Notes: generated from the letters alone by a model not told the origin. 64,000 nucleotides of DNA from Heliocybe sulcata (GCA_004369045.1 ML213503.1:3203697-3267696); one strand, 5' to 3'; counted from the stretch's first letter, positions 1 through 14,250 are shown. Translations and numbers: made by a program.

Positions 1-3
1 TAG

Positions 4-1496
4 GACCTAACAACAGGCAACCATCTAGGATATTACCCTCGACTATTGAAACTATACAAGGAATTGGGCGTTAGCTTCAAGAAATCGGATTTCTCGTACT
101 CTTTCTCATTCGCAGCCCCGACCAGAGCAGGCTGCCACACCATCGTGACGAACATGATCTACAACGGCTCCTCCGGTATGCGAGGTGTCAGTCTCCCCTC
201 TGTACTGAAAGCGCAATACCAGCAAGTCAAAGAGACTGTTCCGCGTCTGGCGCTGCAATATTCCGCGATTGCATTGTTCGTCTTGGCGACCATGCAGTTA
301 CTGTTGAATTACGTACGACTGCTTGTTATGGCTGCCCCACTGTTTAGAAGCTCTCAGGTGCCTCACATGACCTTCTGCCAATGGGCAAGGCATACAGCCC
401 CTTCCGGAAGCTTGGCGCGCTTCACCAGCGCTGATTCGGCTTGGATCGAGTTTCTGACCTCCGTCGTGCTGCCCCTATTCTCAGCAGTTTGCACTGCATC
501 GGAAGCAGACATCATGCAGCACCCTGTCGAGGAGATTCTCGGTACGTCAATTCAGTCATAGACATGTTCCATTATTAATCATGGGCTGTATTGGCAGACT
601 ACATATGGCTTACCATCTTTACCCACCACTACGTTGTCACAAACGGCGTCTGCGACGTAGTAAGGCGACTATCAGCCTCTATGGAACATGTCCATGTCTC
701 CTCGCCGATATCGGACATAATGCCTGATCCCGCAAACCCTCGACTCATATCACTGCAATGCATCGACGCCCGAGGGACTGCACATACCTACAACGGGTTC
801 TCCCATATAATCTTCGCTACCCAGGCGAACCACGCGGCCGAACTGCTCTCTTGCTATCTGTCTAACCTCCCTCCGGATTCGCCTCAGTCGCATTTCGTGC
901 GAGACCAAATCCAATGTTTGCAGTCATTCACATACCGCCCATCAATCGTCATTAACCACACCGACGAATCCCTGCTCCCGGAAGACCCACACGACAGGCG
1001 CGACCTGAACTTGGTCTGCCTGTCCGACACCGCGCGGCACACCAAAAGCCGCGATCAAAACTCTGAGGGCAGCATCTGCGTCTCGCCATCATATACAATG
1101 GCTACACACTCGCTGCGCGAACCTGGCTCCTCGCGGGTCGTATATCAGACTACCAATCCCATCGTCTCACCTCGTAAAGACAGCATCTTGTCGATAGCGA
1201 GGATGGAGCGGGCGGTCCTTACCCTCGACGCCAAGAAAGCTTTACGAGATCTCTATGTACCTCCGTCTCAATCATCAAGACAAAAGCATCAGCGAGCGGC
1301 GCTGAGTTCCGGCACGCTGGGAAGGTTACAGGGTATGCCTGAGGAGCAGCGCACCTGGCCGCAAAATAGACGACCACCGGGCATATGGTTCTGTGGCTCG
1401 TATGCGTATCAGGGCATACCGTTACTTGAGGGATGTGTGGTCAGTGCAGCCAACGTAGTTGAACAGGGCATATCAGCACAGCAGGCGGAAACGTAG
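4..1496 (+). CDS. FAD-dependent amine-oxidase-like protein (COG2907 type), 5' end outside window
   Basis: The gene enters from the left edge. The first three bases (tag) look like a splice acceptor, so the visible exons are about 4-541 and 598-1496, separated by a 56 bp GT-AG intron. About 479 residues are visible. The first visible residues (GYYPRLLKLYKELGV) fit the region where predicted NAD/FAD-binding proteins of the COG2907 group compare ligand and flavin pockets. The C-terminal WFCGSYAYQGIPLLEG is the family's flavin-contacting end. The N-terminal dinucleotide-binding glycine motif must lie upstream and is not seen. Two hydrophobic stretches lie in the first exon (about residues 80-125 of the visible part). 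By family it is probably a flavoprotein oxidoreductase of unknown substrate; in bacteria relatives sit beside cyclopropane fatty-acid synthase genes. The next gene faces it tail to tail. Confidence 0.75.
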
Positions 1497-1811
1497 CGAC
1501 TTTAGATAGTGCACTCAACTTCACATACGTGTAAACCCTAGTAGGCCTTGTCGAGAAGCGAGTATTGGCCTCGGCCTCTTCCAGGAGAAGGTAGCGACTA
1601 GAGATTACGCTGGCAGCACGGCAGCTGTGTCAAGAAAGGGTCAACCAGGGCTGCTTTTCTTGTCGGACTTTATTCTGAAGCGTTGGTGTCAGGATTGCCC
1701 TGATATCAGGCATCAGTTAACTTATTTAATACTCTGATATTATGCGCTTAGTAACAACAACGAAAAGCGACACAGAATTATACATGTCATTCCAACAATT
1801 AGAACCCCCTG
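1497..1811. other. Intergenic, tail-to-tail spacer
   Basis: About 315 bp between the converging 3' ends of the flavoprotein gene and AIM9. It contains an AT-rich stretch near 1715-1745. I see no coding sequence, repeat or RNA gene. Confidence 0.5.
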
Positions 1812-3718
1812 CTAACAACAAGACTCTGCAGTCATTGATAGTTTCCCATCTTGCAGAGGCCACGCTTTGGCAATATGGTCTCTCTCCTCTTCAGTGGAGG
1901 CGCCACTCAAGGCCGCTTGCTTTGCGTCCTCGACAGCCCGTTTCGCAGCATCGTACTCGTTGGCGCGAACAATGCCATCGCTGTCCGGCGGCACACCCAG
2001 ACGCTCTAACAAGTCATCGCACATCGTGGCGTCCTGACTGATAGACTCCCAAGCTTTCTTGACTCGATCTTCCTCCACATCGGATATCTCAATGGGGAAC
2101 GGGATAAGTGGTTGGCCGTTCTCGTCTACTCCGACGACGGCCCCCCAGAATGTACGGCATTCTATGAAGCTGCACTTGATGGACTCGAGACCCTCCGTCC
2201 TTCCACGAGTAATGGCTCCTACGGGGCTGTTAATGAGACGCTTTGCCAGACCCAGATCGCCGTACAGTTCGTTCGCAAGATCAGGATCTGCACCGCGAAC
2301 CTGAACCTCATGGAGTTTCTGGCGACAGGTGCGGCGAAACGTGACAGCGAGTCGTCGTTTCTCCTCCGGTTTCAAGTCGCGTGGGTCGAAGTCCCGGAAT
2401 TCGGGCCCTCCGTCGGCTTCTGGATCGATGAGAGGGTGCTCATCGGCACTGTACGCAGGAGGTACACTGAGTTGTAGGTAGTATGGTGCCACGGTGGCCC
2501 CTTGCCAATCGACGATGCCGTTCAACTTGCATGGTCGTTCTGCTTCCGTGACGAGAATATTGCTGTCGTGGAGATCTGGGTGCCAAAGGATTTTTGGTGC
2601 GCACGGTGGAGCAATATGAGGGACGAGCTTTTCGAAGTCAGAGATGAGGCCATGATATGCCTCACTGTCGCCACCAGGTTGAGCATCAACGAACGCACGT
2701 GCGCAAGCGGCCAAAGCGAACATGTAAGAGTGCGTATCCGGCCCTGGTGAGATGCAGCAATTAGTGGCGTTAGGCTATATGCGCTGACACTCACAAGGAC
2801 CCCTGTCAATGTCAAGCTGAGTACGACCTGCCCTCCAAAACTCCCGGTCGACAGTAGGTCCAATGCAGAATCGCGCAGAGTTTGCTGTCGGCTGGATGGT
2901 GGGCGCGTAAAGAGGGCGCTGGCGGAGCGGTTCAGGCAAGTCGTCCTGATAAAATATACTCCCGATCTGCGAGAAGTATGTATTGGCCAGGCGCGACTCG
3001 ATACGCTGTATAATCGGGAGTATATCGACGTAGGGGTCATTTTCTAGTGGCCGGGTAGTCGCATTGAACTCCTGTAGCGGCACGCCAGGGATCTTCTCAT
3101 ACATGATGTACTCCACAGCGACTGGCGTGGACTCTGCTCTGGAGCACCATGCGCGTACTTGTGGAACTGGGATCCCATGTTCAGTCAAGAGATAGTCCAA
3201 GGTCGCCACCTCACTTGCTGTACGGTAATACTTCGGGCCTGCGACGGAGAAGGGTATTTTTGCAATGAACTCGATGCCATTGTCGAATGTAAGGGAAAAG
3301 ACACGGTTCATCGTCCCTATGCCGGGAGACTCGTTAGAGACGGAGTCCAAGCTCCGATGACGGGGCTTACCATCTTGGATCTTCTCCAGAGATAAGCATT
3401 CTGTTGCCCCGGCGGACCGCACAGCTACCCCGACAAAAGCTTGAACATTAAAGGGTACGTACCGAAGGGCACGCTCTGCAGCACTGCTCAGAAGAAGTGC
3501 TGGATCGATTCACGCTACTCACGCTGGTCGTCATTGTAGAGCCAACGGGTGGTCGTCACCGAGAAGAGCTCCTGTTCCTCTGTAGAAAAGTCATGAGTTA
3601 CGGGCAACGGCCCAGCAGGATATTACTGACTGTTTGCGTCAATGTGGAACTTACGCTGCCAGGAAACGCCATTGGACGGTAAACGAGACACCAGTCGACG
3701 TAGAGAGCCCTTGAACAT
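1812..3718 (-). CDS. AIM9: AIM9/Fmp29-like mitochondrial phosphotransferase-fold protein
   Basis: The model is complement(join(1812..2743, 2795..3316, 3371..3475, 3523..3579, 3655..3718)): five exons, 1680 nt, 559 residues. Introns are 47-75 bp, GT-AG, and frame is kept across all four. The protein starts MFKGSLRRLVSRL, an Arg/Ser-rich amphipathic start that suits mitochondrial import. It continues with the family signature RYVPFNV, an N-lobe ending in FIAKIP, the catalytic loop HPDLHDSNILV (H, D and N as in aminoglycoside phosphotransferases) and IVDWQG in place of the DFG motif. This matches the fungal 'altered inheritance of mitochondria 9' (PKL/CAK/Fmp29) family, which is expanded in basidiomycetes and whose substrate is unknown. 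Key catalytic residues are present, so it may be an active kinase. The first two short exons are inferred from frame and family similarity and are the least certain part. Confidence 0.85.
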
Positions 3719-4062
3719 GAGCCGTGTCGTCAGTGTCAGAAAGTCTTTATGCTGTCCTTTTACAGCTGCATGTTAGCTAAATAGACGGACAAACACTGCG
3801 ACACTTGTGCCGTTATTCGAAGCACAGCCACCTCATTGGCTGGGAAAAGTCTCAAAGTTGGCTGCATAGCTATATAGGACTCCGTCCACATTGCCCGAAG
3901 GCAGTAAGAATTAGAGCGTATTTTCAGAGGTAAATCCAGAGGTGGAGAGGAATTTCGAAGGATCTTTAGGACATGATTGGCTTGGGCCCGCCCACGTTGT
4001 ATATTCGGGAATACCGGTTGAAACTTTCGGGGCGTTACTCACTCCCAGGCATGATATTGATA
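3719..4062. other. Intergenic, AIM9 upstream region
   Basis: No gene seen. It contains the probable AIM9 promoter (minus strand). I see no clear TATA element. Confidence 0.35.
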
Positions 4063-4336
4063 ATGATATTGAGCGGAGTTTCAATCCAGAATGGGGAAGT
4101 TCACGTGGCTTGTGGCGACACGGAAAGCATCTTGCACAGAGCTTGCAGAACGCGGACACTGTCAAAAAGACCTAAAAAACCTATAAATTAAGATATTTCA
4201 AGGGATATAATATATTCCGTGACCTTCAGCTGGTCAGCGTGTGCATACCGTGGCTGCTGTAAGAGCGACAACGTTGCTGGAGCACAGCGGATTTTGCCGG
4301 ACTGACTTGGATAGTTCGTACTCCGCTCAATATCAT
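4063..4336. repeat. Possible short inverted-repeat (MITE-like) element
   Basis: A perfect 17 bp word, ATGATATTGAGCGGAGT, lies at 4063-4079, and its exact reverse complement lies at 4320-4336, bounding a 274 bp AT-rich non-coding segment. Close variants of the same word occur at about 4484 (GATATCGAGCGGGGTT), 31510 (GATAATGAGCGGAGTT) and 33288 (GATAATGAGCGGGGTG), so the word belongs to a dispersed repeat. No target-site duplication was recognised. It could instead be two diverged copies of one repeat in opposite orientation. Confidence 0.4.
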
Positions 4337-4479
4337 AGGTGATCCATAGGACGAGTTACAACCGGTAATAAAACAAGAAAAAATCGATATAGTGTTTATA
4401 GCATCTTATGTATCTAATAGATGAAATGTTTGAGGATAAAATGTGCAGCAGAGCTTCATAGGAGGCATTGCACTTTCAG

Positions 4480-4930
4480 CCACCGTTGATATCGAGCGGG
4501 GTTCTAACCGTGGGAAGCGTCGTGTCTGCCCTCTCGCCTTCCCGCTCAGAGCACCTCGAGGAGAGTTATGGAGCGCCTTTCTAGTGATATTGAGTGCCAG
4601 AAACATACTGTTGTACTTAGGCAGCTTATTTCTCCCCTGGCTTTCCAGCCTCCGGCTTCTGTGAAGCTTGGGCACTGGTCTGTTGCCCGGTCGAAGACCG
4701 GGAGAGAAAAAAAAAAGGAAATTAGGGCCCAGAAGCAAGAATTTTGGAATGCATTGATCATTTAGATTCGGACTTCCTTATTATACCATGTTGCGAGCTT
4801 GAAGGCGAGGTACTGAACACAGCGGACTACATCCGGATATGCCACATGGCTCTTTGAGCCAATCCCCTTTTTTCTTTTTTTCTTTTTCTTTTTCTTTTTC
4901 TTTTAGTGCAGTGGTATCATTATCGTGCCA
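4480..4930 (+). repeat. Dispersed structured repeat, copy A
   Basis: It is collinear with 33288-33560. The order in both copies is: a GAGCGGGGT word followed by a B-box-like stretch (here GGTTCTAACC), a perfect hairpin followed by an A-run (CCCGGTC-GAA-GACCGGG at 4686-4702), a second hairpin (GGCTC-TTT-GAGCC at 4848-4860), a long T/C tract (about 4866-4906) and ATCGTGCCA. There is no protein-coding content. The hairpin-plus-A-run suggests a non-autonomous retroposon (SINE-like), but this is inference; boundaries are approximate. Confidence 0.45.
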
Positions 4931-5170
4931 AACTTTCAGACGACTTCGCTCGAATCGAAAGCTGCTGCTAACTGTTTCGTTCACCGCAGTGGCCGTACCC
5001 CGATCTCAGCCGGTTGTCAAGCTCAAGCTTCATCAGTCAGGACAGCCACGCCGACATCTGTCATTATTTTGCACCCGTCAAAACAGCCTACGTAGGACTC
5101 GATGTCGTTTTCATAGGTTTGTTTCCGAGACCGCCTGGTACACAAGGTGTGGCAGGAAGCGATAGTCCCG

Positions 5171-8100
5171 TTACCTCCTTGCCTCCTCCGCCAACATGTC
5201 CAAGATCGTGCCCAGTGCAATAAGACCGAAGCTCTGAATCCCGAATCCTGCAGGTTCCTTCCTGACCGCCTCCTCGGCCACGATCCACGCAGCGTACGCA
5301 CGCCTGAGCGTTTCTTCCCTACGCTCGTCCTCATCATCCTCTTCATCCGAATCCTCATCTTCAAGTTCTCCATCGCCGTTTGTCTGACCCTGAGCCTGTG
5401 TTCGACGCTCCAAATCTCCCCGAAATTCTCTTCTAATGACCTTGACGAGTTCATGGGTCTTGCAGTACAACGAACACCTTAGTATGGCAAACGTACTTCA
5501 AAGAGCGAAACAGCTTGCCTGGAAATTCATGACTGTCATGGCGTCTCTCCGTTTGTGGTGGTCATTCCAGGTATCCTGGATAGTCCCGCTGACGAGTTCT
5601 CCCTCGGATAAACCTTCTCGAGGAGAAAGAGAATTCGCATGGGCGATGGTATACAATTGATCTCTGTAAGCTTCCAGGAGGTCCTGCATCTCTCTCTTGA
5701 GATCCGGAGGGGGCCTGCTGACAGCAGGCAAAGCGGCACGGATCTTGGAGACATGAGTCGGCTCAACGTATTGTTCATCTGAAGGAGGAATATCCATGGG
5801 CACGTTTCGGAACAGTCGTCCAAGGAGCCTGGCACTGGGATAGAACTTCTTCCCTAAATTCGGATCGGTGCCTTCACGGGCCAGGAAATCAGGTCTCACG
5901 TTGGACGGCGGTATTGGGAGATCGTCAATGTTAACTGGTTTACCGGTCTTGGGGAAATCGACAGCTTGTGAGGCCAACACTGCAAGCTTGATACAATCAT
6001 TATGGCCGGCGTTCTCAAGGTCGGCTATCCTCAGATGCAAGATAGATATTTGGCCAAGTAAGTCGGACTTAATCTGTGGGCAGTCACGTAAGCTCGAGCG
6101 CACGTCATCGGAGAGACACTGACATAGTCGATGACAAAATCTGCTATATCTTCAACAGTGCAAGGTCTATCAAGTGTCTTGTCACCCAGACTTTCATAGG
6201 CACCTGGGGCCGAGACTCTTTCCGGCATCAATCCCGGCTGGAAGAGCAGACAGGGTCTCATGAGTTGTATGAGCCATAGCGCGCAACCTTTACTCACATC
6301 TAAGATCAGGTTGAAGATATCCCCATCCAGATCACCGCCTGCCAGACAGGACGCAAGGCTTCTATGGCCACTTTACGGCACAACTCAGTCGGATTGCAAC
6401 TTATTGAATGAACCGAACGCGAACACCCACCGACAGGAGAACACCACGACATTTTTCAGGTGTTCCAGCTGGGGACGTCGCACAGCAGTCACGAGCTGCA
6501 AATCGCCCGGATGAATCTGCGGACTACGAGTGATAAGAACTTGGCCTTCAATTTGCGTAAACTCCCCCGTCCTATAGTCATAAACTGTAGCAAAGATCTC
6601 TCCTTCATTGAGGCAATCCCACTCGTCGGAGACGCCAAAGAGTGTAAAGGATCCCGGAACTGGGATACGGGCGCGGTACTTGATTTCGCGCAAGATCTGT
6701 GTCGCACCATAGCACAGGCAGATGTCCAAAAGTTCGTGCCGAAGGCCATTCGGTGCCGACGTGCTATATGGTATCATATTTAGCTGAGCATGGAGACGCT
6801 TGAACAGCGCGGGTAGATGGAAGGACGATCCTAGCCCATGAGATTCGAAGTTGAACGAGGCGTGACTGAAAGACGTGAATATCTTGTGGACGTCCGCAAT
6901 GGCTGCTTCTTGGAGCCTGAAAATGTGGTCTTGACTTACTCCCTGATATTCCATGAGTACGATGAGAGGACGATTCAGAAACATGCGTATTGGGCGGAAT
7001 GATGTTCCAGTCACATCGAGGGTTCCCTCAGTAGGTGCATCAAACTTCCTTTGCGATGGCCGAAGGCAGATCATCTTGCCTTGCACCCGGTTGTCCTCGA
7101 CCACAGTACCCTTATAGCCGCCATATCGGATTTGAAGTAGTGACGGCGGCGGTCTGGGCAGTCCTGATAGCGATCCCTGAGCTCTGCGCATGAATGACCA
7201 GCTTTCCCGCAGGAGCTCGCTGGAGATGGTCCCACAGCCATCCGTGAAACAGGACCCATTTGCTGAATGTCGATCGGCGATTCTACGAATATGCGCATCC
7301 TCCAACGTGACGGAAGGGTCGGACGTTGAGAACGCTTGGGCCCATCTTGCCGCGAGGCGAGCGGGTTTGTATGATAGAATCCCACTGAAGTCGCCCTGTG
7401 TGCGGAATCAGACAGATATTCACATTACAACTGTCCACTGGAACGATCTTACTAGTCGACGGCGGATTTCCGCAGCATTCATCAGAATACCGTTATCGGC
7501 CCGGTATGGGGACACAAACCATACCGAATGCTGACGCAGGCCGCTCATAGAATAGCCAAGGAATTCATACCGGCGGCCTGCTATCTGAAAACCCTCCACA
7601 AGCAATGTACGGAACCTTTGTCTCAGAAGCTCGCTGATGTCCATATCCGGTGTAGGACGCATCTTTGACCGATCCTCATCCTCGAATGTCACTCTCAAAA
7701 ATGACTCGTGGTGCCCAAATCGGCGAAGAACACTGTTACCCTGGTCTGGTAGAGGTCCCTCCAGGATCATGGTCGAAGGGGTGACGATGAGGAAGAAAGA
7801 CCGGAGGACAGAGGATGTGGAAAGAGTCTGCAGACGATGGCGAGGTCGCTGCAATTGCTCGAGATACAACTGCTCTGCATCCGCGAGCTGCGACTCGAAT
7901 GAAGGGCGATTAGCCTCCGAGACGTCATTGCTGCCCTCCTGCGAACCCCTCGCAGGGCGACGACCGCGGCGGCGGCGGCGACCTGGAGTGAGATGTACTC
8001 TCTCTAGATTCGCAGTGAACACTCGGAAAATGTCAGCAAATTCAGCACCGTGGGCTTCGCCAAAGCGCTTTAAGACTGAATGTAGTTGGGTCACCTCGGC

Positions 8101-9081
8101 AGGCTCCAAGACGCCCCCGAAGACGGCCTTCTGAGCCTCGAAAGCGATCTCGAAGTTCAAACTTCCCAGTACCTCGTGGAGGGTGTCCAACTTCCCCCGA
8201 GAGTATATGCCCAATGGCCTGATCGTGACCGTCTGAGGCGACGGAGCCGGAAAGCGCAGCTGCAGCTGCACACACCTTTCCCAGAATGTCGACATGCTTC
8301 TTTGGTCCTTGAAGGATAAGGAGAAGTGACGGCCGACATATCTAAGTGTATCCTCTCCCACTCGCGATGGCCTGGACTGATCCCCAAACAAATCGTCGAA
8401 AATAGATGACTCTTGTTTGCGACCCATCACGGGAGGTGTTTCAGCCTCCACGACTATGTCGAGCGGGCCAGCCCTTGCAAGTGCGCCGATCTTGTGGGCA
8501 GGGAAGAACGCTTCGCTCCGCGTGCTTTGATCAAGTTGTATCTCCGAGAACAGGATATCGAGGTCTATGCTCGAAGATGCAACATTGACCAGCACAAGGC
8601 GACGCTTGACCATGTCTAGAATCACTGAACATTCCCCGGCGTAGGTGACTTCCGGGGAAAAGACATGATCCTTCCGTAGTCGTCCGAAGGCATAAGACTT
8701 CAAGGTAATGGGCGTCGAACCAGACGCCAGCACTGCCTCCCGCTCACGTAGAACATCCGGATCCTCCCATTCCACAGAGAGGATTCTTCTGAGAGTCCCA
8801 GAATTAACAGCTCTGTTGCTCCTGTTGACGGACACAGCCTGATCTCTGATGTGGATGTATCTATACAGCTGCAGCAGAGACTCTCCCACCTCCACAGTTG
8901 GCACGGTGAGATTGCCGAGCCGGTCGCGAGCTCTGCTGCGTTTCTTCAGCAACCTTACGTCGAAATTCATGAGGGGATCTTCATCATGAGCTCGAAACGG
9001 AGGCCTGTGGAGAATGCGAGCAAAGGCGCAGGTGACCTCCAGTTCAGAGGCTTGGAGGGGGATGTTCCGCAGGAATATTTC
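5171..9081 (-). CDS. RNA-dependent RNA polymerase (cellular RdRP, RNA silencing)
   Basis: The model is complement(join(5171..5458, 5519..6073, 6124..6237, 6298..6361, 6431..7395, 7453..9081)): six exons, 3615 nt, 1204 residues, a usual length for eukaryotic RdRPs. The protein starts MEIFLRNIP and continues with an RRM-like fold typical of fungal RdRPs; an in-frame ATG at 9174 would add 31 residues. The RdRP domain spans roughly residues 480-1020. The catalytic loop GGDLDGD, at about residue 873 in the exon ending at 6298, has all three metal-binding Asp residues. It is followed by HSQAVDFPKTG-type sequence (here SQAVDFPKTGKPV). The enzyme copies aberrant RNA into dsRNA for Dicer. Intron 5459-5518 appears to use a GC donor (CAG|GCAAGC), because reading on meets a stop. 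The exon joint at 6431/6361 is slightly shorter than usual and could be off by a few codons. The gene diverges from PARP. Confidence 0.92.
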
Positions 9082-9919
9082 CATCCTCGAGAGTTTGCAA
9101 CGATAGAAAGACGGTGATTGCGACTGATTTCTCTCGTTAGTGGGAACACATTGGATAGAGGCGAGGGAGTCCAACCGTACCTGGATAGGTGTCGAGGTTG
9201 GTGCTAGCGCGAGAGTTCCAGGAACGAAGGAAAGCTGGGCACTTATGACCGATCTATTATAAGCTTATCGATGGATGATTCCTGCACGAATGTGCGTTGA
9301 ACCTAACTTAAAGACTTGAGGGAATACCAGTGCTTATGTAGATGGTTGTTGAATACCAATGGGACGGTCTGCTGTCATAGCGTTCCATGGTCCGCGGTCA
9401 ACTCGCATCCTGGTGACAAAATTCGACATTACGCACGCATACGACTTTATCGACCGGATCGACTTATGAAGGGGATAGTCTGTAGATCCGCAGAGCCTGA
9501 GAGACATACTCGGGGGCCACGCCAGTGCATTGCAATCGTCGGTCAGGAGGATCGCCCAGACAATGCGGCATTGGAGGATGGCGGGTATCGATCATATTCC
9601 TGGCTGCGCCGTCGGGGGATATGACTCTTCGCCGATGGATGGTGACTCACGACGACAGATAGAAGCCCGCTGCTGCTCGTATATGGCAAGAGGGCGCCCG
9701 CTGTCATCAGCGCCGACGCGGCCGTGGGCGACGCAGTCTTAAATAGGCAAGAGGCGGGACCGACGCGCCAGAGTCGCGCGTTCACATGACTCGCACGCGC
9801 GTGTGTTTCGCGTTGTGGCGTCGAACTCATAAATAGGCGCGAGCCTCGCCACTCATCTGCCAACACTCCTTCGACCTCCACATAATATACTCTCGTTGAG
9901 ATATCTAAATAACATCCAA
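9082..9919. promoter_or_regulatory. Divergent promoter region between RdRP and PARP
   Basis: About 840 bp upstream of both genes. The PARP-proximal 250 bp is CpG-rich, with several ACGCG words (for example around 9715, 9755 and 9795) and two TAAATAGG words (about 9740 and 9829), which may be TATA-like. ACGCG is the core of the yeast MluI cell-cycle box, so S-phase control of PARP is possible, but that is inference. No other gene was seen. Confidence 0.4.
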
Positions 9920-12762
<2,843 letters not shown>

Positions 12763-13218
12763 GGCCACTGCTGGCTTTGGCTCTGCCTTTTCTGGATAGA
12801 GGCTTATGCTACCCGGATGGACGGTCACTTTATGCTTCCAAATACCTGTATGCTTTCTCATAATATGTCTGTATCTATTTGTCTTGTATACAAAAATATG
12901 CTTCGAATTCGAGCCGAAACATGAGTGAGGCAACTTACACAGCATTGTATCGCCAGACCTTTCTGACTTGCCATCAAGACGTTCGCAGGATCCTGGAGCC
13001 AATCAGCATAGGTCCGAGCTTATTTTAGACGCGCACGCAAAATACCTCCGCCTGCCAGCACCGACCGCTGCTCTACGCTCGATAGCCTTCTAGCACGAAC
13101 CTTGATACATCGATAACAGCCCAACAGCAAGCAGACCCTGTTCAAGTCCTTGCTGTGCGTTGTTGGCTCTCTTCTGCGTCGAATAATCGCGTCGCCCCAA
13201 CTCAGCGACTGATTCGCG
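12763..13218. other. Intergenic, PARP 3' end to cullin-like gene
   Basis: No gene or repeat recognised in 456 bp. It should hold the PARP 3' UTR and the promoter of the next gene. Confidence 0.4.
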
Positions 13219-14250
13219 ATGACGGACAACGCGAACGGCGCTCTCAGCTCGAATACAGGGGGCAAATCTACCGCCCTCCTTATGGCGAACCCGGCAACTG
13301 GCAGCGCGAACCCCTCCGCCTCCCTTCCCGCCCTGTGGGGGTACATGATGCCCGCGCTGAACCACATTCTCCGCTCCCCAACCAACGACCTGCACCGGGC
13401 GCCCGCAATCGACCCCGCGTACCACATGGGCATCCACACGGCGGTGTACAACTACTTTACGAACAAGTCCATGGAGGCGCAGTACCCGCCGCCGCCGTCG
13501 CCCAAGGGCAAGGGCACGCCCGCGCTGCGCGGGCTGGACCTGTATCAGCAGCTCGACGACTACCTCGGCGGCGCGGCGCGCGAGGTGCTGCTCGGAGCCC
13601 CGCACGACGACGCGACGCTCGTGCACTACCTCGTCCCATGCTTTTCGCGCTACGCCGCGGGCGCGCGGTCCGTCTCGCGCCTGCTCAACTACGTGAACCG
13701 CCACTACGTGAAGCGCGCGGTGGACGAGGACCGCGGGTGGCTGCGCCTCGGGGACGTGCTCGACGCGGTGGCCAAGACGATCGTGGAGGGGGACAGCCGC
13801 CAGCAGATCGCGCAGCGGCTGAAGGAGCGGAGGACGGAGGAGCTGAAGAAGTGGGGGTATGAAGATGGCGGGCCGGCGGAGCTTCTCGCGCAGGCAGAGG
13901 CGTATGCGGAGGCGGCGAGCGCGCCGGACAGGGTCGTGCCCCTGCTCTCGCTCGCGTACAAGCGCTTCCGGATTGACTGCATCGAGCCGCTGCTGGTTAT
14001 ACCGAAAGCGAAGAAGAAGGGTGGGAAGAACAAGCGCCCTCCTCCCTCTAACAGCGGTGGGCCCCCTGGACCGAAGGGCAGATTGGCAAGATCTGTGAAA
14101 GAGCTGCTGGAGTCCAAGGATGGGGACGAGGACGAGAAGAGGAGGCTGGCAAATGAGCTGGCTATGTGCTTGAGGATGTGCGGAGTCCGAGCTGACCATC
14201 CTCTGAGGAAGAGGTTGGATAAATTCCTCGCCTCTGATCTTTCTGCTTAG
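13219..14250 (+). CDS. Cullin N-terminal-repeat-like protein (no cullin homology domain)
   Basis: Single exon, 343 residues, very high GC. Residues about 45-200 resemble the first cullin repeats: an Ala-rich start, VYNYFTNKS followed by a Pro/Lys loop, GLDLYQQLDDYL, and RLLNYVNRHYVKR, the cullin 'YLNRHWVKRE' motif that forms part of the Skp1/adaptor-binding end. After this the protein turns into charged helix and a Lys/Pro/Gly-rich stretch (KAKKKGGKNKRPPP) and ends. The cullin homology domain, Rbx-binding region and neddylation lysine are absent, so it cannot be a complete E3 scaffold. It may compete for adaptors or be a family peculiar to basidiomycetes. The lack of introns is unusual for this window. 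The ATG chosen follows a pyrimidine-poor leader; no better start is seen. Confidence 0.6.
   Translation: MTDNANGALSSNTGGKSTALLMANPATGSANPSASLPALWGYMMPALNHILRSPTNDLHRAPAIDPAYHMGIHTAVYNYFTNKSMEAQYPPPPSPKGKGTPALRGLDLYQQLDDYLGGAAREVLLGAPHDDATLVHYLVPCFSRYAAGARSVSRLLNYVNRHYVKRAVDEDRGWLRLGDVLDAVAKTIVEGDSRQQIAQRLKERRTEELKKWGYEDGGPAELLAQAEAYAEAASAPDRVVPLLSLAYKRFRIDCIEPLLVIPKAKKKGGKNKRPPPSNSGGPPGPKGRLARSVKELLESKDGDEDEKRRLANELAMCLRMCGVRADHPLRKRLDKFLASDLSA

Noticed and set aside
4866-4906. T/C-rich tract as a functional polypyrimidine element of a gene
   Set aside because: There is no adjacent exon; an equivalent tract sits at the same place in the repeat copy at 33494-33529, so it belongs to the repeat.
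9896-9919. Upstream in-frame codons before the PARP ATG
   Set aside because: The first true ATG in good context is at 9920; the preceding codons use a non-ATG start and continue AT-rich leader sequence.
13090-14199. A long open frame on the minus strand opposite the cullin-like gene
   Set aside because: It is a mirror of the very GC-rich plus-strand gene; its composition is low-complexity Arg/Leu/Val with no domain, whereas the plus strand has cullin motifs.
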